Part shown: piece by piece, positions 9,380 to 20,222 of the stretch
How positions within the stretch are numbered: the first letter of the stretch is position 1
Layout: every line of letters starts with the position of its first letter
Source of the DNA: an uncultured bacterium
Lineage (GTDB): Bacteria > Pseudomonadota > Gammaproteobacteria > Burkholderiales > Burkholderiaceae_C
Assembly: GCA_903928495.1 (NCBI GenBank)
Contig: CAIYQZ010000076.1
Coordinates: forward strand, 25,610 to 89,609
Reading direction: 5' to 3'
Length of the DNA stretch: 64,000 bases
Notes under the pieces: model-generated
Databases searched by the model: none
What the model was told of the DNA's origin: nothing
The model's input: the letters and a program-made list of their open reading frames with translations, nothing else
Made by a program: the position numbers and the translations under genes

Positions 9380-10414
9380 CTAAACCGACAGGCACACCTT
9401 GCCAAAGTGCTGCCCACTTTTCAGGTGGGCCATGGCTTCGTGCAGTGCTTCAAACGGGTAAACGCTGTCGACCACAGGGCGCATTTGCACCCGGGCCATG
9501 GCGCTGCACATGGCCAAAAAGTCGTCGCGGCTGCCCACGGTCACACCCTGCAGCCGCACGGCGCGGGTCACCACCAGGCCCAGAGGAAGGTCCACCCGGT
9601 TGCCGCCCAGCACCCCAATCAAGCTGACCGTGCCACCAGCGCGCACTGCTCGCAGTGACTGCGCCAGCGTGTCGCCACCGCCCAGCTCCACCACGTGGTC
9701 CACACCGTCGCGGCCTGTCCAGCCCGTTGCCAGGGCTTTGACTGGGCGGCCCCATTCGGGCGTTTCGCGATAGTTCAGCACTTCGTCAGCACCCAGTTCG
9801 CGCAGCCGATCGGCCTTGGCTTTACTGGAGGTCAGGGCAATCACCCGCGCGCCCAGCAGCTTGGCAAACTGCAGCGCAAACAGCGCCACACCGCCGCTGC
9901 CCTGCACCAGGACCACGTCGCCGGGGCGCACGTTGCCATCGGTCACCAGGGCCCGCCAAGCCGTCACGCCAGCCGTGGGCAGGCAGGCGGCCTCTGCGTC
10001 GGTGAGGTAATCGGGCACGGGGGCTGCAGACAAAGGGTCGGTCAGCAGCCATTCCGCGGCCGTGCCATCGGTCTCGCAGCCCAAGCCGCGCGAGAGCTTC
10101 TGCGCATCAGGCGCACCGCCCTGCCAGCCTTGGAACAGCATGGGGCACCAGCGCTGGCTCTGCGCCACGCCCAGCCCAGCCGCCACGCCGGGGCCGATCT
10201 GGTCCACCACACCCACACCGTCGCTCAACACCACCAGCGGCAGGTCTTGCATGCGGCTGCCATAGCCCTTGAGCGGCACGAGCAAATCGCGGTAATTGAG
10301 CGCGGCGGCACGCATGGCCAGCCGGATCTGGCCCGTGCCTGCCACGGGTTCTGGGCGCTCGGCCACCTGCAGGTGTTCAAAGTCCCACTGCCCCTGAACC
10401 TGAAAAACCTTCAC
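9380..10414 (-). CDS. Zinc-independent medium-chain alcohol dehydrogenase/quinone oxidoreductase family
   Basis: MDR fold with VLVQGSGGVALFALQFAKLLGARVIALTSSKAKADRLRELGAD; GTG start overlaps the thiolase stop (GTGA). Confidence 0.82.
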   Translation of the reverse strand: MKVFQVQGQWDFEHLQVAERPEPVAGTGQIRLAMRAAALNYRDLLVPLKGYGSRMQDLPLVVLSDGVGVVDQIGPGVAAGLGVAQSQRWCPMLFQGWQGGAPDAQKLSRGLGCETDGTAAEWLLTDPLSAAPVPDYLTDAEAACLPTAGVTAWRALVTDGNVRPGDVVLVQGSGGVALFALQFAKLLGARVIALTSSKAKADRLRELGADEVLNYRETPEWGRPVKALATGWTGRDGVDHVVELGGGDTLAQSLRAVRAGGTVSLIGVLGGNRVDLPLGLVVTRAVRLQGVTVGSRDDFLAMCSAMARVQMRPVVDSVYPFEALHEAMAHLKSGQHFGKVCLSV

Positions 10415-11619
10415 ACGCGCTCCAGCACCAGCGCAATGCCCTGCCCCACCCCAATGCACATGGTGCACAGCGCATAGCGGCCGCCCGTGTGGTGCAGGCG
10501 GTTGACGGCGGTGGTGGCCAGTCGGGCACCGCTGGCGCCCAACGGGTGGCCCAGGGCGATGGCGCCGCCCCAGGCGTTGACGCGCTCGTCGGTGTCGCTC
10601 AGGCCAAGGGCGCGCAACACGGCCAAGCCTTGGGCGGCGAAGGCTTCGTTCAGCTCGATCACATCCAGGTCGGCCAGCGTTAGCCCGGTTTGTGCCAGCA
10701 CCTTTTGCGTTGCAGGCGCAGGGCCCATGCCCATGATGCGCGGGGCCACACCGGCCACGGCCATGCCCACTACGCGGGCTTTGGGCGTGAGGCCATTCTT
10801 TGCGGCGGTGGCTTCGTCGGCAAGCAGCAAGGCGCAGGCACCGTCGTTCACCCCAGATGCGTTGCCTGCGGTCACGCTGCCGTCGGGGCGCACCACGCCT
10901 TTGAGCTTGGCCAGCGCTTCCAGGCTGGTAGCGCGGGGGTGTTCGTCGGTGTCGACGATGACGGCATCACCTTTCTTCTGCGGGATGGTGACGGGGCAGA
11001 TTTCGCGCGCCAGGTGCCCGGCGGCAATGGCTGCAACGGCACGCAGTTGGCTGTTCATGGCCATGTTGTCTTGCGCGGCGCGCTCGATGCCGAATTCGAC
11101 CGCCACGTTTTCTGCCGTCTCGGGCATGGAATCGACCCCGTACTGGGCTTTCATCAGCTTGTTGACAAAGCGCCAACCGATGGTGGTGTCGTACACAGAA
11201 TTGCTGCGGCTGAAGGCGCTTTCGGCCTTGGGCATGACGAAGGGCGCGCGGCTCATGCTTTCCACGCCACCGGCAATCATCAGGCCCGCTTCACCGGCCT
11301 TGATGGCGCGTGCAGCCGTGCCCACAGCATCGAGCCCTGAGCCGCACAGGCGGTTGAGGGTGCCGCCGGGCACTTCCAGCGGCAGGCCGGCCAACAGGCT
11401 GCACATGTGGGCCACGTTGCGGTTGTCTTCACCGGCCTGGTTGGCGCAGCCGTACAACACGTCAACCACGCTGGCCCAATCCACATTCGGGTTGCGGGCC
11501 ATGAGGGCGCGCAGGGGAATGGCGCCCAGGTCGTCGGTTCGCACGCTGCTCAAGGCGCCGCCGTAACGCCCAAAGGGTGTGCGGATGGCGTCGCAAATGA
11601 AGGCTTGGGGGGTGGTCAT
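10411..11619 (-). CDS. pcaF: 3-oxoadipyl-CoA thiolase (acetyl-CoA acyltransferase family)
   Basis: MTTPQAFICDAIRTPFGRYGGALSSVRTDDLGAIPLRALM...GGRYALCTMCIGVGQGIALVLERV. Confidence 0.88.
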   Translation of the reverse strand: MTTPQAFICDAIRTPFGRYGGALSSVRTDDLGAIPLRALMARNPNVDWASVVDVLYGCANQAGEDNRNVAHMCSLLAGLPLEVPGGTLNRLCGSGLDAVGTAARAIKAGEAGLMIAGGVESMSRAPFVMPKAESAFSRSNSVYDTTIGWRFVNKLMKAQYGVDSMPETAENVAVEFGIERAAQDNMAMNSQLRAVAAIAAGHLAREICPVTIPQKKGDAVIVDTDEHPRATSLEALAKLKGVVRPDGSVTAGNASGVNDGACALLLADEATAAKNGLTPKARVVGMAVAGVAPRIMGMGPAPATQKVLAQTGLTLADLDVIELNEAFAAQGLAVLRALGLSDTDERVNAWGGAIALGHPLGASGARLATTAVNRLHHTGGRYALCTMCIGVGQGIALVLERV

Positions 11620-11650
11620 GTGTGTCTCCGGTGAATGTTGAAGTCTGGAA

Positions 11651-12088
11651 TCAGACAGGCAGTTTGAACAGGCTGGTGGCTTCCAAATCGAGTACCTGCA
11701 CCTGGTGCTGGTTGAACAGCTGCCAGCGCCAGCGCAAGATGCCCAGTTCGGGCTTGCTGGCCGAACGGCGGGTGTCGAGCACGGTGGCGGTGAACGACAG
11801 CGCATCGCCAGCGCGCACGGGGTGCGTCCATTTCACGTAGGCCAGGCCGGGTGATGCAAACGACTCTGACCCGGCCAGCACATGGTCCACCGCCAGGCGC
11901 ATGGCAATGCCGCAGGTTTGCCAACCGCTGGCAATCAGGCCGCCGTGCGGGCCTTGCGCCGCAGCCTCGGGGTCGGTGTGAAACCACTGCGGGTCCCAGG
12001 CGGTGGCGAATGCCAAAAGTTCGGGCTCGGTCAGCACATAAGGCCCAGCGGTGATGACTTGGCCTGTGAAAAATTCTGCGTACTTCAT
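11651..12088 (-). CDS. MaoC family dehydratase
   Basis: FATAWDPQWFHTDPEAAAQGPHGGLIASGWQTCGIAMRL: hotdog hydratase motif. Confidence 0.85.
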   Translation of the reverse strand: MKYAEFFTGQVITAGPYVLTEPELLAFATAWDPQWFHTDPEAAAQGPHGGLIASGWQTCGIAMRLAVDHVLAGSESFASPGLAYVKWTHPVRAGDALSFTATVLDTRRSASKPELGILRWRWQLFNQHQVQVLDLEATSLFKLPV

Positions 12089-12138
12089 AGCTTAAAACCC
12101 ATATACATCAAGCGGTAGGTGTCATTTTGGCTTGATAT
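12087..12138 (+). repeat. Dispersed ~50-bp repeat, copy C
   Basis: ATAGCTTAAAACCCATATACATCAAGCGGTAGGTGTCATTTTGGCTTGATAT. Confidence 0.65.
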
Positions 12139-12140
12139 TC

Positions 12141-13685
12141 TCACACCAACGCAGCGCGCTGCTGCAACCAGGGGCTGGTGCGGTAGCGCTCGCCCCGGTA
12201 GGTGGCGTCGAGCGCGGCCAGTACTTGCACCACGGCGGGCGCGCCCCAGCGGGCCAGCCAGTCGAACGGGCCGGCGGGGTAGTTCACGCCCAGCTTCATG
12301 GCGGCGTCGGCCCCGGCGGGGGAACACACCCCTTGCTGCACCGCGTCTGCGGCTTCGTTCACCAGCATGCTCAGGGTGCGGGCCACCACCAAGCCGGAGG
12401 CATCAGCCAGGCGCTGGGGGTTGAACCCCAAGGCTTGCAGCCACAGCGGGGCTTGGGCTTGCCACGCGTCAGACGCGCGCGCCGACGGCGCCCAGGCCAG
12501 CACCTCGATGGGGCCAGTTAGGGTGGGCCAGTCGAACACCGCTGTGTCGATGGCTGAAGCGCTGCCCAGTTCGGTGGCCGTGCGGCCATCGGTCAGGCGA
12601 AGTTGGGCCGCGTCCACTTGCAGACCGACCCAGCCTGCATCGGGCAAACGCCCCAGTTCTGGCACCTTTGCAGCCAGGCGTTGGTGCAGCGCATCGGCCA
12701 CGGGGCCGGTGCATGCCACGGCCAGCGTGCTGAAAGGGGGCAAGCCGGTCAACGCAGGCGCATCGGGCACGGTGCCGGGCTTCTCAGCCCCTGGCGCGTA
12801 AACATAGAAACCGCGCCCGGTTTTGCGGCCCAGCAGACCACCGTCCACCAGCTCGGCCTGCACCAGCGAGGGCACAAAGCGCTTGTCGAAAAAATTGGCC
12901 TCGTACACCGAACTGGTGACCGAAAAGTTGGTGTCGTGGCCAATCAGGTCCATCAGTTCGCACGGTCCCATGCGAAAGCCCACGCTGCGCAGGCAGGCGT
13001 CCAGCACTGAGGGGCTGGCGGCCTGCTCTTGCAGCAGGGCCAGTGTCTCGGCGTAGTACGGGCGGGCAATGCGGTTGACGATGAAGCCCGGCGTGGAGCG
13101 GGCGTGCACCGGCGTTTTGCCCCAAGCCCTGGACAGTTCAGCAATGCCATCGGCCACGGTGGGTGCGGTTTGCAGGCCCGACACCACCTCCACCAGTTTC
13201 ATCAGCGGCACAGGGTTGAAAAAATGCATGCCCACCAGGCGCTGCGGGTGGTGCAGCCCGTTGGCAATGGCCGTGACGGAAATGGACGAGGTGTTGGTGG
13301 CCAGCACGCAGTCGGCAGACACCACCGTTTCCAGCTGCTGGAACAGGCTGCGCTTGGCCTCCAGCTTTTCCACAATGGCCTCCAACACCAGGTGGGCGCG
13401 GGCGGCGCTGTCCAGCGTGATGACCACCTGGATGCGGGCCAGCGTTTGGGCCGCAGCTTCAGCGGTGAGCTTTTGCTTGGCCACCAGGGTGTCGAAGGTG
13501 GCGGCCAGTTGATCGCGGGCCTGATTGGCCGCACCGTCGCGCACGTCAAACAGCATGACCGGGTGACCGGCCTGTGCGGCCACCTGGGCAATGCCCGCGC
13601 CCATGATGCCTGCGCCCACCACCAGCACGGGCAAGTCAGCGGGGGCTTGCGCCAGGCTGAACAGGGTGGATGGCGTGGCGGTCAT
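12141..13685 (-). CDS. 3-hydroxyacyl-CoA dehydrogenase (PaaH-type)
   Basis: VLVVGAGIMGAGIAQVAAQAGHPVMLFD and HFFNPVPLMKLVEVVSG; two 3HCDH C-terminal domains. Confidence 0.9.
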   Translation of the reverse strand: MTATPSTLFSLAQAPADLPVLVVGAGIMGAGIAQVAAQAGHPVMLFDVRDGAANQARDQLAATFDTLVAKQKLTAEAAAQTLARIQVVITLDSAARAHLVLEAIVEKLEAKRSLFQQLETVVSADCVLATNTSSISVTAIANGLHHPQRLVGMHFFNPVPLMKLVEVVSGLQTAPTVADGIAELSRAWGKTPVHARSTPGFIVNRIARPYYAETLALLQEQAASPSVLDACLRSVGFRMGPCELMDLIGHDTNFSVTSSVYEANFFDKRFVPSLVQAELVDGGLLGRKTGRGFYVYAPGAEKPGTVPDAPALTGLPPFSTLAVACTGPVADALHQRLAAKVPELGRLPDAGWVGLQVDAAQLRLTDGRTATELGSASAIDTAVFDWPTLTGPIEVLAWAPSARASDAWQAQAPLWLQALGFNPQRLADASGLVVARTLSMLVNEAADAVQQGVCSPAGADAAMKLGVNYPAGPFDWLARWGAPAVVQVLAALDATYRGERYRTSPWLQQRAALV

Positions 13686-14485
13686 TGGGGAATCCAGTTC
13701 GCGGGGCGTTTGCCCAGAAAAGCGGCAAAACCCTCGCGCGCCTCGTCGGTGCCGCGCACGCGGCTGATGGTCTGCGCCGTGAGTTCGCGCACGTCGGGGG
13801 TGATGGGCCCCACTTCCATGTCGGCATAGAGCAGCTTGATTTCGGCCTGGGCCTGGGGGCCACACACCAACAGGTCTTTCACCACGGCGTCCACCGCCGC
13901 ATCAAGGGCAATGCCCTCTGCGTCAAACGGCACCACGTGTTGCACCATGCCCATGGCCAGCGCTTCGGCTGCGCCCACTCGGGTGGCGGTAAGTGCCAGG
14001 CGCTGTGCCTGGCGTTTGCCCACGGCGTTGGTCACATACGGACCAATGACGGCGGGCAAGATGCCGAACTTGGCCTCACTCACCGAAAAGCTGGCGTTGT
14101 CTGCGGCCACTGCGATGTCGCAAGCGCAGGTCAGGCCCACGCCACCGCCCAGTGCCGCGCCTTGCACACGTGCCACGGTGGGTTTGGGGCAGGTGGCAAT
14201 GCGGTGCAGCATGCCCGCAAACTTGCGGGCATCGGCCAGGTTCCATTCCTGACTGGCCTGGGCGGCGCGCTGCATCCACTGCAAATCGGCCCCGGCACTG
14301 AAGTGTTTGCCAGCCCCGGCCAACACGATCACGCGCACGGCGGGGTCAGACCCCAAACGGGCAAAGGTGTCGTCGATCTCGGCAATCATGGCCTCGTCAA
14401 AGGCGTTGAACACCGCCGGGCGGCTCATGGTGATTTGCGCCACGCCGGGTGCGCGGGTGGTGATGGTGAGGGTGGGTTCGCTCAT
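13682..14485 (-). CDS. Enoyl-CoA hydratase/isomerase
   Basis: Crotonase motif AGAGKHFSAGADLQWM, ALGGGVGLTCACDIAVAADNASFSVSEAKFGILP; ATGA overlap with downstream gene. Confidence 0.88.
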   Translation of the reverse strand: MSEPTLTITTRAPGVAQITMSRPAVFNAFDEAMIAEIDDTFARLGSDPAVRVIVLAGAGKHFSAGADLQWMQRAAQASQEWNLADARKFAGMLHRIATCPKPTVARVQGAALGGGVGLTCACDIAVAADNASFSVSEAKFGILPAVIGPYVTNAVGKRQAQRLALTATRVGAAEALAMGMVQHVVPFDAEGIALDAAVDAVVKDLLVCGPQAQAEIKLLYADMEVGPITPDVRELTAQTISRVRGTDEAREGFAAFLGKRPANWIPQ

Positions 14486-14491
14486 GGCATT

Positions 14492-15793
14492 TCAATACGT
14501 TTCGAGGTGCAGGCGGCCTTGGGCTTTCAGGGAGGCACCCACGGTGTCCCATTCGAGCCCGGCTTGGGTGGCGATGTCCCGCAGGGCCAGCACCACGCCT
14601 TCTTCCATGGCTTTCAGGCCACACACGCAGAAATGGGCATTGGGGTCGGCCAGCATGGTGGCCAAGTCGGCGGCGCGTTCGCGCATGGCGTCTTGCACGT
14701 AGCGTTTGGGCTTACCCGATTCGCGTGAAAACGCAAAGTGGGTGTCGATGAAGTCTTTGGGCAGGCTTTGCAGTGGGCCGAAATACGGCAGTTCGGCCTG
14801 GGTGCGGGCACCGAAAAACAACATGAGCTTGCCGGATTCAAATTTCCCGGTTTGTCTGAGCCGACGGCGCCACTCGGTCATGGCGCGCATGGGAGCGCTG
14901 CCGGTACCGGTGCAAATCATCACGATGTGGCTCTTGGGGTGGTTGGGCATCAGGAAGCTGGCACCGAACGGGCCCACCACTTGCACCTTGTCGCCCACCT
15001 TCAGGTCGCACATGTAGTTGCTGCCCACACCGCGCACCGGCTGACCCTGGTGGTTTTCCAGCACGCGTTTGATGGTGAGTGACAGGTTGTTGTGCCCGGG
15101 GCGCTCGCCGTTGCGGGGGCTGGCGATCGAGTATTGGCGGGCGTGGTGGGGTTTGCCGCGCTCGTCCAGGCCAGGGGGAATGATGCCGATGCTCTGCCCT
15201 TCCAACACGGGGAACGGCATGGCACCAAAGTCCAGCACCACATGGTGGGTGTCGTAATCGGCACCGGCTTGCTGGCCCACCTCGGTCACGCGCAGGTTGC
15301 CGGTCACGGTGGCTTCAATGGTCTTGTGGGCGGCCTTGGGGCTGTACAGGTTGGTGTACGCATGGGCGGCCGACCAGGGGGGCACGGTGGCGCCGTACTG
15401 AGCACTGTTGAACGTGTCGGCTGCGGCGTTTTCAGCAGGCGCGGCCACGGGTTCAGGGGTGGCCACTGGCTCGGTGGTTGCGTCGTCAGCCCCTTCGGCC
15501 AGTTCGGCTTTGCTGAGTTCGGCGGGCAACACGTCCCAACCCAACTGGGCGTCCAGGCTGTAGGCCTTCTGGCGGGTGACGGTGCGGTAGTTGTCGATGC
15601 TGCCGGTGGGGCACGGCGAGATGCAGTCGTTGCACCAGTTGCACTTGCTCACGTCCACCACGTAGTTGCGTGAATCGTGGGTGATGGCACCCACGGGGCA
15701 AATGGCTTCACAGGTGTTGCAGCGGATGCAAATTTCGGGGTCGATCAGGTGTTGCTTGATGACGGCCGGGGCGGTTTGGGCGGGTGCATTCAT
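14492..15793 (-). CDS. boxA: Benzoyl-CoA 2,3-epoxidase reductase subunit BoxA
   Basis: Two 4Fe-4S motifs ([32 protein letters not shown]) fused to an FNR-type reductase; next to boxB and boxC. Confidence 0.94.
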   Translation of the reverse strand: MNAPAQTAPAVIKQHLIDPEICIRCNTCEAICPVGAITHDSRNYVVDVSKCNWCNDCISPCPTGSIDNYRTVTRQKAYSLDAQLGWDVLPAELSKAELAEGADDATTEPVATPEPVAAPAENAAADTFNSAQYGATVPPWSAAHAYTNLYSPKAAHKTIEATVTGNLRVTEVGQQAGADYDTHHVVLDFGAMPFPVLEGQSIGIIPPGLDERGKPHHARQYSIASPRNGERPGHNNLSLTIKRVLENHQGQPVRGVGSNYMCDLKVGDKVQVVGPFGASFLMPNHPKSHIVMICTGTGSAPMRAMTEWRRRLRQTGKFESGKLMLFFGARTQAELPYFGPLQSLPKDFIDTHFAFSRESGKPKRYVQDAMRERAADLATMLADPNAHFCVCGLKAMEEGVVLALRDIATQAGLEWDTVGASLKAQGRLHLETY

Positions 15794-15863
15794 GGCGGGT
15801 GTGTCTCCAGGTCACCAGGGCCTGCGCGGGATCGCTGCGAAATTGGCTTTGCCAGGCCGCTGG

Positions 15864-15914
15864 CGATGCCCCCTGGAAGGGGGTGGCGCACCCGAAGGGG
15901 GTGCGACGCAGGGG
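15864..15914. other. Tandem GC-rich hairpins in the boxB-boxA spacer
   Basis: GCCCCCTGGAAGGGGG and GCACCCGAAGGGGGTGC inverted repeats. Confidence 0.5.
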
Positions 15915-15918
15915 TGGG

Positions 15919-17346
<1,428 letters not shown>

Positions 17347-17435
17347 GTTCGGTCTCCGAATTCAAAAAAGCTCGGCGGAAGATGTGTGGTTGCAGCGCCC
17401 CGCCACGAACGCGCTGCACAACGTCAATCAAAAAC

Positions 17436-19106
17436 TCAGACGCGGTTCCAGTCGAACACGGCCTTGTCGCCCTTGCCGTAGACCTTCAGCGCGCCCTTTT
17501 CACCCACGGCGTTTGGCCGCTGGAAGATCCAGTTTTGCCAGGCGGTCAGACGGCCAAACACACGGGTCGCCATGGTCTCCACGCCGTTGAAGCGCAGGTT
17601 GGCTTCCATGCCGGTGAGGGCATCAGGGCTCATGGCCACACGCTCTTCGATGGCAATGCGCACTTCGTCGGCCCAGTCGATGTCGTCGGGGTTGGCCGTG
17701 ACCAGCCCCAGGGCAAAGGCTGCGTCGGCATCCAACGGCTGACCTTGTGCCCCGCGTGCAGCGTCCATGGCGGGCGCTTCGTTGTAGAAGCGGCGACCAA
17801 TGCGGCTTTCGTCGGTGGCCATGGGGTAAGTGCCGAAGTTCAGCGCGGTCAGCGTGATCTTGGGTGCTGCGGCTTCGTCGTCGGGCAGGGCCAGGTGGTA
17901 GCTTCGGTCGCAGGCCAAGGCCAGCTCCAGCAGCGTGCCAGCAAAGCACGAACCGGCTTCAACCAGGGCAAACAGGCTGCGGCTGCTCACGTCCAGGCGG
18001 CTGAAGGTGCGGCGCAGCAGGCCAATGGTTTCGCGCACCAGCCAGTGGTTTTGGTGGGCTTGCAGGGTGGCATCCATGGCCAGTACGGCGGCACTGTCGC
18101 CTTGGGTTTTGATGAGCCAGGTGCCAATGTCCAGCTCGTTGGTGCGCATTTGCAAAATGGCGTCTTCCAGCTCGCGGGCCATTTGCAGCGGGTACCAGGC
18201 GGCACCGGCGGCTTCAATGCCAGCCACGTCAGTGGGTTGGGCACCTGTGGGCGCTTTCACGGTGAAGGTGGCCACACGCTTGGCGCGGTCGATGGCCACA
18301 GCGACGTGGGCATAGGTCAGAGCATCGGCATCCATGGTGCGTTGCAGCGGGGGCAACGCCACGCCCTTGCCGTCGGCGGGGCGGTCGCTTTGCGCGGCCA
18401 GGGCCAGGGCGCGCTCTTGCACCTTGTCGGCAAACTGGGCGGGCTTGACGATGTCGTCCACCAGGCGCCAGTCTTTGGCTTTTTTGCCGCGCACACCTTC
18501 GGTGGTGGTGCAGAAAATGTCGGCCAGGTCGTGGCGCACTTTGCGCTTGTCGGTCACGCGGGTCAGGCCGCCGGTGCCGGGCAACACACCCAGCAATGGC
18601 ACTTCGGGCAGGCTGACGGCGCTGCTGCGGTCGTCCACCAGAATGATTTCGTCACAGGCCAGGGCCATTTCATAGCCACCGCCGGCGCAGGCGCCGTTCA
18701 CGGCAGCCAGGAACTTCAGGCCGCTGTGCTTGGAGCTGTCTTCCAGACCATTGCGGGTTTCGTTGGTGAACTTGCAGAAGTTCACTTTCCAGCTGTGGCT
18801 GCTCACGCCCAACATGAAGATATTGGCGCCGGAGCAAAACACTTTGTCGCGCGCACTGGTCACCACCACAGTGCGCACTTCGGGGTGCTCGAAGCGGATG
18901 CGGTTGATGGCGTCGTTCAACTCAATGTCCACACCCAGGTCGTAGCTGTTGAGTTTGAGTTTGTAGCCGGGGCGCAGGCCGCCGTTTTCGTCGAAGTCGG
19001 CGGCCAAGGTGGCCACAGGACCATTGAAGCTGAGTTTCCAGTGGCGGTACTGGCTGGGGTGCGTCTGGTATTCAACGCGGTCGGGGATGTGAACGGCTGC
19101 ATCCAT
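17436..19106 (-). CDS. boxC: 2,3-epoxybenzoyl-CoA dihydrolase BoxC
   Basis: Crotonase-type protein of 556 aa upstream of boxB: VATLAADFDENGGLRPGYKLKLNSYDLGVDIELNDAINRIRFEHPEVRTVVVTSARDKVFCSGANIFML. Confidence 0.95.
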   Translation of the reverse strand: MDAAVHIPDRVEYQTHPSQYRHWKLSFNGPVATLAADFDENGGLRPGYKLKLNSYDLGVDIELNDAINRIRFEHPEVRTVVVTSARDKVFCSGANIFMLGVSSHSWKVNFCKFTNETRNGLEDSSKHSGLKFLAAVNGACAGGGYEMALACDEIILVDDRSSAVSLPEVPLLGVLPGTGGLTRVTDKRKVRHDLADIFCTTTEGVRGKKAKDWRLVDDIVKPAQFADKVQERALALAAQSDRPADGKGVALPPLQRTMDADALTYAHVAVAIDRAKRVATFTVKAPTGAQPTDVAGIEAAGAAWYPLQMARELEDAILQMRTNELDIGTWLIKTQGDSAAVLAMDATLQAHQNHWLVRETIGLLRRTFSRLDVSSRSLFALVEAGSCFAGTLLELALACDRSYHLALPDDEAAAPKITLTALNFGTYPMATDESRIGRRFYNEAPAMDAARGAQGQPLDADAAFALGLVTANPDDIDWADEVRIAIEERVAMSPDALTGMEANLRFNGVETMATRVFGRLTAWQNWIFQRPNAVGEKGALKVYGKGDKAVFDWNRV

Positions 19107-19153
19107 GGGTGTCTCCTGGTAGGCAAGGCGCACAATCCTGCACCTCGTTAACA

Positions 19154-19167
19154 TGCATCATATTGCA
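19154..19167. promoter_or_regulatory. Candidate BoxR operator upstream of boxC
   Basis: TGCATCATATTGCA, in a 108-bp gap with five TGCA tetramers. Confidence 0.6.
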
Positions 19168-19214
19168 GTTTTTGAATTGCAGTCAAGCAATTTTATGCAT
19201 ACCTGCAAAAAACT

Positions 19215-20117
19215 TCATGCAGGCATGCCCAAAGCCCCACGCACCGCTGTGCGCAACAGCACAAAGGTGTCGCCCAGCGACTGGTCGCTGGTGTTCACGC
19301 GCAGTTGCGCCTTGGAATAAAAGGCAGAACGACCGGCCAGGATGGTTTTCAGGTCTTCCATGGCCTCGGCGCTGGCGGCCATGGGCCGAAGGTCGCCCTG
19401 GGCGCGCACGCGGTTCATGTGGTCTTCGGGGTCGGCCTGCAGCCACACGGTGGTGCAGTGCGCCAGCAGCAGGTTGAACGTGGCCGCATCCGACACCAGG
19501 CCACCGGGCGTGGCCAGCACAGCCTCTGGGTAGATTTGTATGGCCTCTTCCACCGCGCGGCGCTCGTACCGGCGGTAGGCGTTTTGCCCGTACAGGCCCT
19601 GTATTTCAGACACGCTGCAACCGGCAAACTGTTCGATCTGTCGGCTCAGCTCTATGAAGGGGTAGCCCAGGTCGTCTGCCAGCATTTGCCCCAGTGTCGA
19701 CTTGCCTGCACCACGCAGGCCAATGAGCGCCACGCAGTTGCTGCGCGGCCCGCCCGATGCACCGGTGCCCAGCATGTCGGCCAGAGTGACACGAACCTTG
19801 CGCAGAGTGGCATCGTCGCGCCCTTCCAGCAGCTCGCGGATCAGCAGCCACTCGGGCGAGGTGGTGGTGACATCACCCAACAATTCGGCCAGCGAGCTTT
19901 GCAGCGCCTGCGCCACCTGCAGCAGCAGCAGGATGGACACATTGCCCTCGCCGTACTCCAAGTTGGCCAGGTGCCGCTCTGACACGCCTGCGGTGTGGGC
20001 CACGGCCTTGCGCGTCATGCCCCGCCGGGCGCGGAGCGCGCGCACGCGCTCGCCCAGGGCCGCAAGAAACGGGTTTTTGTCGGCAGGGGCCTGCACGCCG
20101 CTAGGCGCATCGGCCAT
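19215..20117 (-). CDS. boxR: BoxR: HTH regulator fused to shikimate-kinase-like domain
   Basis: XRE HTH (RVRALRARRGMTRKAVAHTAGVSERHLANLEYGEGNVSILLLLQVAQAL) plus CVALIGLRGAGKSTLGQMLADDLGYPFIELSRQIEQ. Confidence 0.94.
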   Translation of the reverse strand: MADAPSGVQAPADKNPFLAALGERVRALRARRGMTRKAVAHTAGVSERHLANLEYGEGNVSILLLLQVAQALQSSLAELLGDVTTTSPEWLLIRELLEGRDDATLRKVRVTLADMLGTGASGGPRSNCVALIGLRGAGKSTLGQMLADDLGYPFIELSRQIEQFAGCSVSEIQGLYGQNAYRRYERRAVEEAIQIYPEAVLATPGGLVSDAATFNLLLAHCTTVWLQADPEDHMNRVRAQGDLRPMAASAEAMEDLKTILAGRSAFYSKAQLRVNTSDQSLGDTFVLLRTAVRGALGMPA

Positions 20118-20121
20118 AACA

Positions 20122-20135
20122 TGCAATATATTGCT
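20122..20135. promoter_or_regulatory. Candidate BoxR operator in boxR/DUF4863 divergent region, abutting a TTGACA -35 box
   Basis: TGCAATATATTGCT containing the perfect 12-bp palindrome GCAATATATTGC; TTGACA at 20135-20140. Confidence 0.6.
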
Positions 20136-20222
20136 TGACATTGAGCTGGATTGGGTTAACCTTCGGTCCATGCACGATATTTCATATCGGCAACGATCGC
20201 AAGTGTACCGAGGAGACCCCAC

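Noticed and set aside
17382-19151. 589-aa plus-strand ORF opposite boxC
   Set aside because: Antisense artefact of high-GC codon usage; the minus strand encodes clear BoxC and the plus product is low-complexity (G/H/A/Q-rich).
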